64,000 nt of DNA, from the NCBI GenBank assembly GCA_024636785.1, contig JAGXGK010000042.1, positions 18,636-82,635 on the forward strand. Direction: 5' to 3'. The translations under genes were made by a program, and so were the position numbers. Source of the stretch: Gammaproteobacteria bacterium. GTDB lineage: Bacteria; Pseudomonadota; Gammaproteobacteria; SZUA-229. Of the stretch, positions 1 through 9,773 are shown in pieces (the first letter of the stretch is position 1; every line of letters begins with the position of its first letter). The notes under the pieces are model-generated. The model made no database searches. It was not told where the DNA came from and saw only the letters and a list, made by a program, of their open reading frames with translations.

Positions 1-2
1 AA

Positions 3-287
3 TTCCCCGGTAGCACCATCACCCGTGCCATTCTGGAAGGTGAGATGGAGATGCAGCTTTCCGCCAGTGAGCTGTCAGAGACCAGCCAGGTGCTGAGCGA
101 TGAATTTATCAAGCAGCGGCTGGTTTCAGGTGAATTCTCGCTGGATGATCTGCTCAGAGAAGTGGAAAGCCGCTGCATCCGCATTGCACTGGAAATCAAC
201 AACAACAAGGTCAGCAAAGCAGCGGATGCGCTACAGGTAAACCGGACCACGCTCTACAGTAGAGTGCAGAAATTAGGGAAGCTGTAA
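3..287 (+). CDS. Fis-type HTH C-terminal end of a transcriptional regulator (5' truncated by window edge)
   Basis: The frame is already open at the left edge, so only the last ~94 residues are visible. The C-terminus has a Fis-type helix-turn-helix (NKVSKAADALQVNRTTLYSR), the fold that ends most sigma-54 enhancer-binding proteins such as NtrC and PilR, preceded by a linker helix (SLDDLLREVESRCIRIAL). Its stop lies 2 bp before the mshM-like start, so it is probably co-transcribed with or placed to control the pilus operon. I infer, but cannot show, that it is a sigma-54 activator; the AAA+ domain would lie outside the window. A sigma-54-type promoter sits before the pilin gene at 15.8 kb, which fits. 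The ORF-track start at 45 is internal. Confidence 0.7.
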   Translation, partial: FPGSTITRAILEGEMEMQLSASELSETSQVLSDEFIKQRLVSGEFSLDDLLREVESRCIRIALEINNNKVSKAADALQVNRTTLYSRVQKLGKL

Positions 288-289
288 TC

Positions 290-1633
290 ATGTACCAGGC
301 TCATTTTGGGCTGGAAAGACCGCCTTTTAAAATCACCCCCGACACCAGTCTGTTTTTTGAAGGCAGTCAGCGTGGCGCGGCACTGGACGCCCTGATCTAC
401 ACCGTCACCAGCGGCGAAGGCATTATCAAAGTGGTGGGCGAAGTCGGCAGCGGCAAGACAATGCTGTGCAGAATGCTGGAAGTGCGTCTGGCAGGCAAGG
501 TTGATGTTGTCTATATCGCCAATCCCAGCCTTTCGCCGGACAATATCCTGCATGTCATCGCGCACGAGCTGGGGCTGGAAATTGACAACAGCAGCAATAA
601 GCTCGATGTCATGCAGAAACTACACGCCTATCTACTGGAAAAACACGCCGATAATCGCCAGGTGGTTCTGTTTGTTGAAGAAGCCCAGAGCATGCCCATT
701 GAGACCCTGGAAGAGATCCGGCTGTTGAGTAATCTGGAAACAGAACACAGTAAATTATTGCAGATGGTGCTCTTCGGGCAGCCGGAACTGGACGTAAAAC
801 TGGCGCAGAGTCAGATTCGTCAGCTGAAAGAGCGCATCACCCACAGTTTCTATCTGGATCCCTTCCCGCCCGGGGACACGCTGGAGTACCTTAATTTTAG
901 ATTGCGAAACGTCGGCTACCGTGGCCCGGATGTGTTCAATCAGAAGACCGCCAATGCCATCGAAAAGTATTCAGGCGGCCTGACCCGGCGAATCAACATT
1001 CTGGCCGACAAGGCACTGATGGCCTCATTTTCGGAAGGCGGGCATGAGGTCACAATAAAGCATGTCCGCACCGGCGCCGTCGATAGCGATTTTAAAAAGA
1101 AGCGGAATGTGCGCCGCTGGCTGGCAGTAGCGGCAGTCGCCGTCGGTCTGGTGGCTGCGGTGTGGTTCGGTACAGTTATCGCGCCGTCGGAACAGAAAGA
1201 CTCGGCCGAGGCAACGCAAAATAATGAGATAACAGCAGCACCGGGCCAGGCTCCGGCAGAGACCATCGAGATCATAATTCCGGAGACTGATAGCCCGTTG
1301 GCATCAAGGCTTCAGGCAACAGAAGACTGGCTGGCGATAGCGCCGGACAGCCGATACAGCATACAATTGCTGATGACACGGGTGGACGATGTGCAGGGCG
1401 TAGAAAAATTCCTGAATGAACGCCCTGAAATGCTGGAACTCGACCAGATTTACATCTATGAAACGATCATCGATGAGACAAAAAACTATAGCGTGCTGTA
1501 CGGTGATTTTGAATCGTATCAGGTGGCGCTGACACAACTTCGCAGCCTGCCGGATGAGCTGAAGAGTAGCCAGCCGTTTCTACGCCGGCTCAGCGCCGTA
1601 CGCAAAGATTTAATCCGTAATCAGACATTGTAG
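290..1633 (+). CDS. mshM: MshM/ExeA-like AAA ATPase with transmembrane and SPOR-like C-terminus
   Basis: This is a 447-residue AAA ATPase of the ExeA/GspA/MshM family, which helps secretins assemble through the peptidoglycan. The N-terminus (YQAHFGLERPPFKITPD) is typical. Walker A is GEVGSGKT near residue 50, Walker B is VVLFVEEAQ near 125, and a sensor region (LLSNLET) follows. One transmembrane helix lies at about 268-290 (RRWLAVAAVAVGLVAAVWFG). The last ~90 residues (YSIQLLMT...YSVLYGDF...LRRLSAVRKD) resemble a SPOR peptidoglycan-binding domain. That domain would place it in the inner membrane with a periplasmic wall-binding tail. It opens the run of MSHA-type genes and sits directly before the secretin. 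Confidence 0.88.
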   Translation: MYQAHFGLERPPFKITPDTSLFFEGSQRGAALDALIYTVTSGEGIIKVVGEVGSGKTMLCRMLEVRLAGKVDVVYIANPSLSPDNILHVIAHELGLEIDNSSNKLDVMQKLHAYLLEKHADNRQVVLFVEEAQSMPIETLEEIRLLSNLETEHSKLLQMVLFGQPELDVKLAQSQIRQLKERITHSFYLDPFPPGDTLEYLNFRLRNVGYRGPDVFNQKTANAIEKYSGGLTRRINILADKALMASFSEGGHEVTIKHVRTGAVDSDFKKKRNVRRWLAVAAVAVGLVAAVWFGTVIAPSEQKDSAEATQNNEITAAPGQAPAETIEIIIPETDSPLASRLQATEDWLAIAPDSRYSIQLLMTRVDDVQGVEKFLNERPEMLELDQIYIYETIIDETKNYSVLYGDFESYQVALTQLRSLPDELKSSQPFLRRLSAVRKDLIRNQTL

Positions 1634-1680
1634 CGACAACAGGTTTAAGGAAAAACGAATAAGGAAAAATGGGTGAGTAA

Positions 1681-3285
1681 ATGAATAAAATAATTAGAAA
1701 TATCGGGGTTCTCGGGCTATCGCTGCTACTGATTGCCTGCGGTGCCAGTAATCCTCCGACCAGATCGGAAGGGCATCTTGATAATAAGTCGGCACCGCTC
1801 GATACCATTCCGGCGACAGTGAATGACGCCCCCATATTGCCCGAACCTGAACAGCGGCCCGCGCTGGAAACCTACACCGTGGTGGTCAATCAGGTGCCGG
1901 TGCGCGAGTTGTTGTTTTCCATGGCCCGGGATGCCAGTTTAAATCTGGATATCGACAGCGACATCGAAGGCAAAGTTACCATGAACGCCATCGACCAGAC
2001 TTTGCCGCAAATTCTGGAGCGGCTCACCCGTCAGGTCGCTATCAATTACACACTGGAAGACGACACCCTGCATATTCGCGCCGACAAGCCGTATCTGCAT
2101 CTCTACAGCGTCAACTATCTGAACATGTCACGCCTGAGCAAGGGCAGCGTTGAGGTCTCCACCGAAATCAGTTCGACGGGTACTACCGAAGGGGCTGCGG
2201 GTAATAACTCCAGTTCAGAGGTTAATAATGTCTCCGATAATGAGTTCTGGAAAACCCTGATCGTTAACTTCGGCGGCATCATCGGTGAAGAGGTCAAAGG
2301 CGACGAAGCCGGCAGCAGTCGAAATATCATGGTCAATCGCGAAACCGGCGTGGTCGGCGTGCGCGCGACATTCCGGCAGCACCGCGAAATTCAGACGTTT
2401 CTGGATCGCGTCATCGGCGGCGCGCAGCGTCAGGTTATGATCGAAGCCACCATCGCCGAAGTCACCCTGAGTGATCGCTATCAGGCCGGTATTGACTGGT
2501 CGATGGTGAAGATGGATGGCCTGGGCAATATCACCGATCAGATCAGTCAGAATTTACTGGGAGGCAACCTCGGCACCACCCCTTTCTTTGAATTGTCCAG
2601 CTCAACCACCACCAGCTCCGGCGAGAACCTGTCGGCGACCCTCAAGGCGCTGGAGACCTTCGGTGACGTAAAAGTATTATCCAGCCCCAAGGTCATGGCA
2701 CTCAATAATCAGACCGCCATGCTCAAGGTGGTCGACAACGCAGTCTATTTTTCCGTTGAAGTGACGCCCGAAATCATTAACGCTGCAACCGGCGTCGTCA
2801 CCAGTCCGGCCACCATCAGCACCGACATCAATACCGTGCCGATTGGCTTTGTCATGTCGGTGATGCCCTTCATTGACAGCAATGATGTGGTCACCCTGAA
2901 TATCAGGCCCACCATATCCAGAATTGTGGATACGGTAAACGATCCCAATCCGGAACTGGCAAAAGAAGGCGTCATCAGCAGCATTCCGGTCATTCAGGTG
3001 CGTGAGATTGAATCAGTGCTAAAAGTGAACAATGGTGACACCGCCGTCATCGGCGGGCTGATGCAGGATCAGGTCAATAAAAGAACCACCGGCATACCCA
3101 TCCTCTCCAGCATCCCTTTTCTGGGCGCGCTGTTCTCTTATCAGGATGACGAGTATGTGAAATCCGAGCTGGTGATTTTTATACGACCGGTCGTGGTGCA
3201 CGAGGCCAGTCTGAACGGTGACCTGAAAGAGTACCGCAAATATCTGATGGATGATTTTGATGCCAGTCCAGCCCAGTCCAGATAA
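1681..3285 (+). CDS. mshL: MSHA-type secretin lipoprotein MshL
   Basis: This 534-residue protein is the outer-membrane secretin of an MSHA-type pilus. It starts with a lipoprotein signal peptide and lipobox (LLLIACG), followed by an STN/N0-like domain (VNQVPVRELLFSMARDASLNLDI). A serine- and asparagine-rich linker follows, then the C-terminal secretin beta domain (VLSSPKVMALNNQTAMLKVVDN, ending with VNKRTTGIPILSSIPFLGALF). Length and domain order fit MshL rather than PilQ, which has AMIN domains. A 47-bp gap separates it from mshM and 15 bp separate it from mshN, so it reads as part of the same operon. Confidence 0.92.
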   Translation: MNKIIRNIGVLGLSLLLIACGASNPPTRSEGHLDNKSAPLDTIPATVNDAPILPEPEQRPALETYTVVVNQVPVRELLFSMARDASLNLDIDSDIEGKVTMNAIDQTLPQILERLTRQVAINYTLEDDTLHIRADKPYLHLYSVNYLNMSRLSKGSVEVSTEISSTGTTEGAAGNNSSSEVNNVSDNEFWKTLIVNFGGIIGEEVKGDEAGSSRNIMVNRETGVVGVRATFRQHREIQTFLDRVIGGAQRQVMIEATIAEVTLSDRYQAGIDWSMVKMDGLGNITDQISQNLLGGNLGTTPFFELSSSTTTSSGENLSATLKALETFGDVKVLSSPKVMALNNQTAMLKVVDNAVYFSVEVTPEIINAATGVVTSPATISTDINTVPIGFVMSVMPFIDSNDVVTLNIRPTISRIVDTVNDPNPELAKEGVISSIPVIQVREIESVLKVNNGDTAVIGGLMQDQVNKRTTGIPILSSIPFLGALFSYQDDEYVKSELVIFIRPVVVHEASLNGDLKEYRKYLMDDFDASPAQSR

Positions 3286-3300
3286 TTTGAGATTGATGAT

Positions 3301-4623
3301 ATGAGCCTGTTACTGGACGCATTGAAAAAAGCTGAGAAAGAAAAACAGAAAATGCGCGAAGCGGAAACCGCAGCGGCTGATTACAGTAGTGCGGCAACAG
3401 AGGCTGAGCCTTTGGAGTTACAGGCGGCCACGCAAACCCCGCCCCTGCAACTGTCGCCGGAACCACCGGAAGCAGAAACTGTTGTCGATGAACTGGAACT
3501 GGTGCTGGATGAGCCACCCGAAGTTTTGGAGCCACCAGAGCCGCAGGGCCCTGCGCAGGAAGCACCCGAAGCGCCAACAGTGGAAGCAACGGAAGCGCCG
3601 CTGGAGCTGGAGAGAAGTGCCGCCACCACCTCCACCGTTTCGGATGATGCGTTGCAATTATTAATCTACAAAACCAACAAAAGATACCGCCGGAAACAGA
3701 AGATATTATGGGGCAGTCTATTATCTGTCGCCGTCATTATTCTGCTGGTGGCCGGAGGCTATCACTATTACGGTGTGCTGGAAGAGGTCGAATCACTGGA
3801 GCGTAAACATAGGCTGGCGATGCAGGCGGTGCAGGCCGAACCGGTAAAGCAAAGCCGGAAGCCATCGCCTGTTGAGTCGGTGAAAACAGACGAAGTCGCG
3901 CCGCCGCCTCCCCCGCGCGAAGTGGAAGTGAAGGCGAAGCCGCAGGCAGCTGCAAAACCGGTCGCTAAACCTGCGACCAGTGCGGTAACGCCACAGGTTA
4001 AGGCCGAGGAGGTCGAAAACAGTTTTTCAGTGCGGCAAACTAGAACTGAAGATCCGATCAATGCACTGCTGCAACAGGCCTGGCTGGCCTATAACCGTGA
4101 GGATTACTCCCGGGCGGGCAAAATCTATGAAAGCGTCTTGCAGCGTGAAGCAAAAAATCGCGATGCGCTGCTGGGCATGGCCGCGGTGGCTATCAAAAAC
4201 GATGACCTTAAAAAGGCGAAGCAGAGCTACCAGTTGCTTCTCAGGCTCGATCCCCGGGACCAGGTGGCGAATGCGGCAATGGCCAATCTGGAAAAAACCA
4301 CGATGGGTTCGCAGGAAGAGAGCCAGCTTAAGTCGCTTCTGCAACAGCAGCCATCCGCCTTTCATCTGAATTATGCCCTGGGCAACTATTATGCCGGTCA
4401 GGGCAAATGGCCGGAAGCGCAAGCGGCCTATTTCAAGGCCTGGCAGGGCGATGCTGAGAATGCGAATTATGCCTACAATCTGGCGGTGAGCCTGGATCAG
4501 CTGGGCAAGCGTAAAGAGGCGTTGCGTTTTTACCGGCAATGTCTGGTATTAGCGGAAAAACAGACGATCAGCTTTTCCAGAACGGATGTGCAAACACGCA
4601 TCGACAATCTTGCTGCCGAATAG
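3301..4623 (+). CDS. mshN: MshN-like TPR protein with one transmembrane helix
   Basis: This 440-residue protein begins SLLLDALKKAEKEKQ, the motif found at the start of MshN and GspB-type assembly proteins. Residues ~20-115 are rich in Glu, Pro and Ala, a single transmembrane helix lies at about 137-159 (ILWGSLLSVAVIILLVAGGY), and a Pro/Lys-rich periplasmic linker follows. The C-terminal ~180 residues form tetratricopeptide-like repeats (AWLAYNREDYSRAGKIYESVL; YALGNYYAGQGKWPEAQAAY). Known relatives are periplasmic scaffolds for pilus assembly. It lies between the secretin and the extension ATPase genes, as in the MSHA locus of Vibrio. Confidence 0.82.
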   Translation: MSLLLDALKKAEKEKQKMREAETAAADYSSAATEAEPLELQAATQTPPLQLSPEPPEAETVVDELELVLDEPPEVLEPPEPQGPAQEAPEAPTVEATEAPLELERSAATTSTVSDDALQLLIYKTNKRYRRKQKILWGSLLSVAVIILLVAGGYHYYGVLEEVESLERKHRLAMQAVQAEPVKQSRKPSPVESVKTDEVAPPPPPREVEVKAKPQAAAKPVAKPATSAVTPQVKAEEVENSFSVRQTRTEDPINALLQQAWLAYNREDYSRAGKIYESVLQREAKNRDALLGMAAVAIKNDDLKKAKQSYQLLLRLDPRDQVANAAMANLEKTTMGSQEESQLKSLLQQQPSAFHLNYALGNYYAGQGKWPEAQAAYFKAWQGDAENANYAYNLAVSLDQLGKRKEALRFYRQCLVLAEKQTISFSRTDVQTRIDNLAAE

Positions 4624-4629
4624 AAAATT

Positions 4630-6339
4630 ATGAATTCAGCCGAAATAATTATAAAAGCCAAAAAACGACTTGGCGAACGTCTGGTTGAAAAAGGGCTGGC
4701 GTCGGTCGATCAGGTTGAAATTGCTTTAACCGAACAGAAGAAGACCGGTCGCCTGATCGGCGAGATTCTGGTGTCGCTGGGTTTTGTCTCAGAGTCGGTG
4801 ATGCGGGATATGCTCGGTCAGGTGTTGGGCATCAAAAGTGTCGACCTGAAAAGCGTGGTGCCCGATGCCGCAGCGCTGGAGTTAATTCCAAAAGAAATGG
4901 CCGAACGGCACGTGATCGTCCCGATCAGTTTCAATCCGGAAAATCAGCATCTCCGACTGGCGATGAAAAATGCCTCCGATCTACAGACGCTGGATCGGGT
5001 ACACGCCCTGGTCGGTAGAAAAATCGAAATCACCCCCTTCGTTTCGGGCGAAGGTGAAATCAAACGGGCGATTGACCAGTTCTATGGTTATGAGCTTTCG
5101 GTGGACGGTATTCTGCGCGAGATCGAGACCGGTGAAATTGATTACCAGAGTCTCGACGCAGTCGAAGATGAATACAGCCAGCCGTTGATCAGGCTGGTCG
5201 ATGCGATTTTAGCCGACGCCGTAAAGCGCGATTCCTCGGACATTCATTTCGAGCCGGAAGACGGTTTCCTGCGCCTGCGCTACCGCATTGACGGCGTGAT
5301 GAGACAGATTCGCAGTCTGCATAAAGATTACTGGTCCGCCATTGTGGTGCGCCTGAAAGTGATGTCTTCGATGAATATTGCAGAAACCAGAATTCCGCAG
5401 GATGGTCGCCTGAGTCTGCAAGTGCAGGGCCACCGTGTTGATTTTCGTGTATCGGCACAACCCACCACACACGGCGAAAATATCGTATTGCGTGTGCTTG
5501 ACCGGGCCAAAGGCATTGTACCGCTGGAAGATCTGGGGCTGCATGAAGACACCCTCAGCGCCCTGAAAATGATGATGGCGCGCCCCGAAGGTATTATTCT
5601 GGTAACAGGGCCGACCGGTAGCGGTAAGACCACCACGCTCTACTCGATGCTCAATTACGTGAAGTCCGAAGAAGTAAACATCATGACGCTGGAAGACCCG
5701 GTGGAGTACCCGGTGGATATGATCCGCCAGACCTCCATCAACGAAGTGGCGAGGATGGATTTCGCCAACGGCATCCGCTCCATGATGCGGCAGGATCCCG
5801 ACATTATTTTGGTCGGTGAGGTGCGTGACGAAGACACCGCCGAAATGGCATTCAGAGCCGCCATGACCGGGCATCAGGTGCTGACCACCCTGCACACCAA
5901 TTCAGCCATTGGCGCGATTCCCCGCCTGCTGGATATCGGTGTACTGCCCGATATCATGACCGGAAACATTATCGGCATCATCAGCCAGCGCTTAATCCGC
6001 CTGTTGTGTACGCACTGCAAAGAGGAGGTATGGTCGGACGTGGTCGACAGCAGACTGCTGAGAGTCACTGAGCCGGTAAAAATTTATGAGCCCGCAGGCT
6101 GTGAGCGTTGTGGTCATACCGGCTACAAAGGTCGAATCTCCGTTATGGAAGCGTTAACCATCGAAGACGATCTGGATGAGTTGATTGCAAAAAGAGCAAC
6201 GCTGGGTGAGCTGAAAGAGTGTGCCGTGAAATCGGGTTATAAAACCCTGGCTGATGATGCCATAAGAGTAGTAAAAGCCGGCCTCACTTCTCTGCGGGAG
6301 GTTTCACGAGTGATCGATATGACGCGGCGACTGAAATAA
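4630..6339 (+). CDS. mshE: MshE pilus extension ATPase with N-terminal MshEN c-di-GMP-binding domain
   Basis: This 569-residue GspE/PilB-family hexameric ATPase would power pilus polymerisation from the cytoplasm. Two MshEN-type motifs open the protein (RLGERLVEKGLASVDQVEIA and RLIGEILVSLGFVSESVMRD), the form known to bind c-di-GMP in Vibrio MshE. The ATPase core shows Walker A GPTGSGKTT, an Asp box (TLEDPVEYP), Walker B (DPDIILVGEVRD) and a His box (TLHTNSA). A four-cysteine zinc site follows (CTHCKEEVW...CERCGHTGYKGR), and the length is normal. The gene is 6 bp from mshN and 15 bp from mshG. c-di-GMP control is inferred from the motifs. Confidence 0.93.
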   Translation: MNSAEIIIKAKKRLGERLVEKGLASVDQVEIALTEQKKTGRLIGEILVSLGFVSESVMRDMLGQVLGIKSVDLKSVVPDAAALELIPKEMAERHVIVPISFNPENQHLRLAMKNASDLQTLDRVHALVGRKIEITPFVSGEGEIKRAIDQFYGYELSVDGILREIETGEIDYQSLDAVEDEYSQPLIRLVDAILADAVKRDSSDIHFEPEDGFLRLRYRIDGVMRQIRSLHKDYWSAIVVRLKVMSSMNIAETRIPQDGRLSLQVQGHRVDFRVSAQPTTHGENIVLRVLDRAKGIVPLEDLGLHEDTLSALKMMMARPEGIILVTGPTGSGKTTTLYSMLNYVKSEEVNIMTLEDPVEYPVDMIRQTSINEVARMDFANGIRSMMRQDPDIILVGEVRDEDTAEMAFRAAMTGHQVLTTLHTNSAIGAIPRLLDIGVLPDIMTGNIIGIISQRLIRLLCTHCKEEVWSDVVDSRLLRVTEPVKIYEPAGCERCGHTGYKGRISVMEALTIEDDLDELIAKRATLGELKECAVKSGYKTLADDAIRVVKAGLTSLREVSRVIDMTRRLK

Positions 6340-6354
6340 CTGAAGATGTAAATC

Positions 6355-7563
6355 ATGCCGGATTATAAATTCAAAACAATCGACGAAATGGGCAAGGTGC
6401 GCGGCGATACCATGATCGCCAGCAACCCCATGGAGCTGGAAAAACGCCTGAAAAGCATGGGCTTCGATCTGCTCAGTTTCGACGAGCAGGCCAAAGCCTC
6501 GAAATCATGGCTGCGCCGCAAAACCATCAGCCGACGAGAACTGATCAATTTTACTTTCCATCTTGAACAGTTATTAAAAGCCGGTGTGCCGCTGCTCGAC
6601 TGCCTGCGTGATATTCGCGACAGCCTGGATTACAGCCATTTTACCGATGTGTTGCAAACCATCATCGATGACATCGAAGGCGGTAAAACTTTGTCGCTGG
6701 CATTGTCCGAACACAAAAATATTTTTGATGACATCTATGTCACCCTGGTTCGCGTCGGCGAAGAGACCGGGCTTCTGGTCAGGGTACTGGGAGAAATGGG
6801 CGAGACCCTGCGCTGGCAGGATGAGCTGGCAGCGCACAGTCGAAAAATAATGATCTACCCCGGCATCGTCAGCTTTGTGGTGCTGAGCGTAGTCAGTTTT
6901 TTGATGATCTATTTGATGCCACAACTGCTGCCGTTCATAAAAAACATGGGCACGGAAATTCCCACGCATACGCGGATACTCATCTCGGTATCATCCGCAT
7001 TTGTGAATTACTGGTATGTCATGTTGCTGAGTCCGATAGCCATTTTTGTCACCATCAAATTGATCGCCGTTAACAGACCGGATGTTCAGCGCTTCATCGA
7101 CAAAATGAAACTAAAAATATGGCTGTTCGGGCCGCTAATGATGAAAATAAAATTAGCCCGCTTCGCCAACTATTTTGCCATGATGTACGGCGCAGGCATT
7201 ACGGTGCTGAATGCCCTGAAAATTTCCGAAGGCATTATGAACAACATGATGCTGGAAGACTCCATACACGGTGCCAGGGCACGCATCTCGGAAGGCATGC
7301 AAATCAGCGAAAGTTTTGAAGCGACCGGCGTATTTCCTTCCATGATCGTGCGCATGATCCGTATTGGTGAAGACACCGGTGCAATGGACGAAGCCCTGAT
7401 GAACGTCAGTTATTTCTATAATCGCGAAGTGAGAGAGTCGATAGATAAAATTGAGCCGGCCATGATGCCGGTATTGACAGTGCTGCTGGGCGGGATAATG
7501 ATGTGGATTATGCTCTCAGTACTGGGCCCGGTTTACGATGCAGTGGCCAACATAAAAATATAA
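6355..7563 (+). CDS. mshG: MshG/GspF-family inner-membrane platform protein
   Basis: This 402-residue polytopic membrane protein has two GspF domains. The first is at about 60-185 (FTFHLEQLLKAGVPLLDCLRDI) and the second at about 265-385 (FANYFAMMYGAGITVLNALKIS), with the conserved IRIGEDTGAMDEAL segment. Transmembrane segments lie near 165-190, 215-240 and 370-395. The family forms the platform on which pilins are added and which the extension ATPase turns. The gene follows mshE directly, as expected. Confidence 0.92.
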   Translation: MPDYKFKTIDEMGKVRGDTMIASNPMELEKRLKSMGFDLLSFDEQAKASKSWLRRKTISRRELINFTFHLEQLLKAGVPLLDCLRDIRDSLDYSHFTDVLQTIIDDIEGGKTLSLALSEHKNIFDDIYVTLVRVGEETGLLVRVLGEMGETLRWQDELAAHSRKIMIYPGIVSFVVLSVVSFLMIYLMPQLLPFIKNMGTEIPTHTRILISVSSAFVNYWYVMLLSPIAIFVTIKLIAVNRPDVQRFIDKMKLKIWLFGPLMMKIKLARFANYFAMMYGAGITVLNALKISEGIMNNMMLEDSIHGARARISEGMQISESFEATGVFPSMIVRMIRIGEDTGAMDEALMNVSYFYNREVRESIDKIEPAMMPVLTVLLGGIMMWIMLSVLGPVYDAVANIKI

Positions 7564-7584
7564 TGTCAGGGATAATTAACGAGC

Positions 7585-9165
7585 GTGAATAGAGTTTTTT
7601 ATTTTTCAGGTCATCGACTAACGGTATTCCACTGGGACCGTAAAAAGTTTCACGGTGCCTGCTCGTTCGAGCCTAATCTGGAAGGCCTGGATAAATTCAA
7701 GCAGTATCTGAACACCTCCGCAAAATCGCCAGCCCGGTTACTGGTCGATGTCATTGAGGAAGACTTCAGAATAGAAACGGCACCGCATGTCTACGGTAAA
7801 GATAGAAAAGCCGTTATCGGTCGACTGCAAGACCGCCATTATCGCTCCAGCAGACAGTACGTCTATTCGGAAGTCATTGGCCGTGAGAAAAAAGGCCGCC
7901 GCGATGACAAAGTATTAATCGGCGGTATCACCAATCCGGGCCTGGTTGACATCTGGAAAGACACCATCGAAGAATGCCGGGTACCCTTAATTGGCATCTG
8001 GACGCTGCCATTGCTCAGTAAAGGCATGCTGCCACTGATCGGCGAGAAAGCCGGAGCCGTGCTGCTGGTGAGTCAGCAGGTTAACAGCAATCTTCGGCAG
8101 ACATTCTTCAGAGATGGCAAAATGCTCTCCAGTCGCCAGTCAGTGATTAATCAGGACGCCGGCAACATCAGCGACATTGGCAAGTTTGCCGCACCGGAAG
8201 TGGCAAGAACCGTCGCCTTTCTGCGCAATCAAAGGTTGATTGCTGCCGATGAGCTTGTGCATGTACACATAGTTGGCTCGGAAAGCCAGATTAAATCGCT
8301 GCAAGCCGAATTCAAAACAGATGCCTTAAATGTAATAAAAACCCACACCCTTCCCGAGCTGCAAAACAAAGCCGGCGTGCACGGCCTGTCAGGCAAATAC
8401 TCCGATGGGATACTAACCTGGTTATGTGCCAGGCAGCAGGCATTCCAGTCGCATTACGGCATGGCGAAAGAGTACCGCGAATATTATTACCAGCTGGGCT
8501 CAAAAGCGCTTATGGCCGCTAGTATCCTGCTGCTTCTGGCGGCCATGCTAATCGCGCAATCTAATTTCTCCAGCGCCATAGAGCATGAGCGCTCGGTCGA
8601 ACTGCTGCGCGTGCAGGCCGAGGAATACAAAAAATTATACAAGCTGCGCTTTGAAGAATACGAACCGGTGTTTGAGCACGCAAGATCAATGAATGCCGCC
8701 GTTGATATGGCCGAGCGCATAGCTCAGCACAGCCGAACCTCGCCGCTGGACTTCATGATAGAAATAAGTGAAGTACTGTCAAAGCCCGGCCTTGGTATCG
8801 AGCATATAGATAAGATCGAATGGCAGGCGGAACAGTATAAAGACCTCGGCGACATCAAAGAGGTTAATAAAGGAAAAGTTGATGCCACCGTCGAAGACCC
8901 GGTCAGGCATGTCGGCGTAATTCACGGGCGTATAAATATTTCAGATGATAATTATAGAGTCTCGGTGACGCAGGTTAACCGGATTATTGAAGCCCTGAGT
9001 CAGCATGAAAGAGTTGAACAGGTCGAAGTTCTGAATATGCCCGTTGAGGTTCGCTCGGAAAAAGCCTTCACCGACGAAAGCGGCTTGAACGTCAATGCCG
9101 GCAGCAAAAAACAGAAAGGTAGGTTTGCGCTCAAAGTGACGATGAGAGAGCCGGATCATGAATAA
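7585..9165 (+). CDS. mshI: MshI-like pilus assembly protein (PilM-like cytoplasmic part joined to PilN-like membrane part)
   Basis: This 526-residue protein has a large cytoplasmic N-terminal half that resembles the MshI/PilM actin-like fold only weakly. A transmembrane helix lies at about 306-326 (LMAASILLLLAAMLIA), then a coiled-coil segment, then a C-terminal domain like PilN/GspL (GVIHGRINISDDNYRVSVTQ). The start is GTG at 7585. It overlaps the next gene by 8 bp. By position between mshG and the mshJ/mshK-like genes it should join platform and ATPase to the periplasmic alignment complex. The assignment rests on layout and topology more than on clear motifs. Confidence 0.65.
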   Translation: MNRVFYFSGHRLTVFHWDRKKFHGACSFEPNLEGLDKFKQYLNTSAKSPARLLVDVIEEDFRIETAPHVYGKDRKAVIGRLQDRHYRSSRQYVYSEVIGREKKGRRDDKVLIGGITNPGLVDIWKDTIEECRVPLIGIWTLPLLSKGMLPLIGEKAGAVLLVSQQVNSNLRQTFFRDGKMLSSRQSVINQDAGNISDIGKFAAPEVARTVAFLRNQRLIAADELVHVHIVGSESQIKSLQAEFKTDALNVIKTHTLPELQNKAGVHGLSGKYSDGILTWLCARQQAFQSHYGMAKEYREYYYQLGSKALMAASILLLLAAMLIAQSNFSSAIEHERSVELLRVQAEEYKKLYKLRFEEYEPVFEHARSMNAAVDMAERIAQHSRTSPLDFMIEISEVLSKPGLGIEHIDKIEWQAEQYKDLGDIKEVNKGKVDATVEDPVRHVGVIHGRINISDDNYRVSVTQVNRIIEALSQHERVEQVEVLNMPVEVRSEKAFTDESGLNVNAGSKKQKGRFALKVTMREPDHE

Positions 9166-9772
9166 GAAATTATATATTCACCCGCTCATAAAAAAACCAC
9201 TGATACTATTCATGGCGGTAATAATTATTGCCATAGCGCTGGTTGCCGCCTCGGATCGTTATATAAAACATGCTTATGAAGGGCGACAATCAGAAAACAG
9301 AGCCATGCGCTTATGGAAAAACAAAATAGACGGCTCCAGAGAAAGCAACAAAATAATTGATCAATATGAATCGGATTATCGGGCTCTGGTAAGCAATAAC
9401 ATAGTCGGCGAAGAGAATCGGCTCAACTGGCTGGAAACTATACAGGAAGCCGCCAATGCTAAAGGCCTGTTCTCGGTAAAATACAATGTCAGTAGCCAGC
9501 GCCTGGTGGAAGATAAACAAGGCCGGCATAGCGCACAAGGCCTGGAAATCTATCGTAGTATGATGACGCTGGATATGGAAATGGCGCACGAAGGTGATCT
9601 GTTTTCCATGCTCAATACCCTGCACGAAAAAGCGCAGGGACTTTTTACCGTCGATAAATGCGTGATTGAAAATACCGGCAACAAAATAAAAAATAGCACT
9701 GAAAGAATACAGGCCTATTGTGATCTCAGCTGGTACAGTTTCAAGTCAGCTGAAAAGCGGAGCCAACAGTAA
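9158..9772 (+). CDS. MshJ/PilO-like bitopic inner-membrane protein
   Basis: This 204-residue protein has a short cytoplasmic tail and one transmembrane helix at about 14-32 (LILFMAVIIIAIALVAASD). A periplasmic coiled coil follows (HAYEGRQSENRAMRLWKNKI), then a small alpha/beta domain with a single pair of cysteines (CVIEN...YCDLSWYSF). This topology matches MshJ and PilO alignment-complex proteins. The start overlaps the end of the MshI-like gene by 8 bp, which suggests coupled translation. Sequence identity to named families is low, so no symbol is given. Confidence 0.6.
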   Translation: MNKKLYIHPLIKKPLILFMAVIIIAIALVAASDRYIKHAYEGRQSENRAMRLWKNKIDGSRESNKIIDQYESDYRALVSNNIVGEENRLNWLETIQEAANAKGLFSVKYNVSSQRLVEDKQGRHSAQGLEIYRSMMTLDMEMAHEGDLFSMLNTLHEKAQGLFTVDKCVIENTGNKIKNSTERIQAYCDLSWYSFKSAEKRSQQ

Positions 9773-9773
9773 A

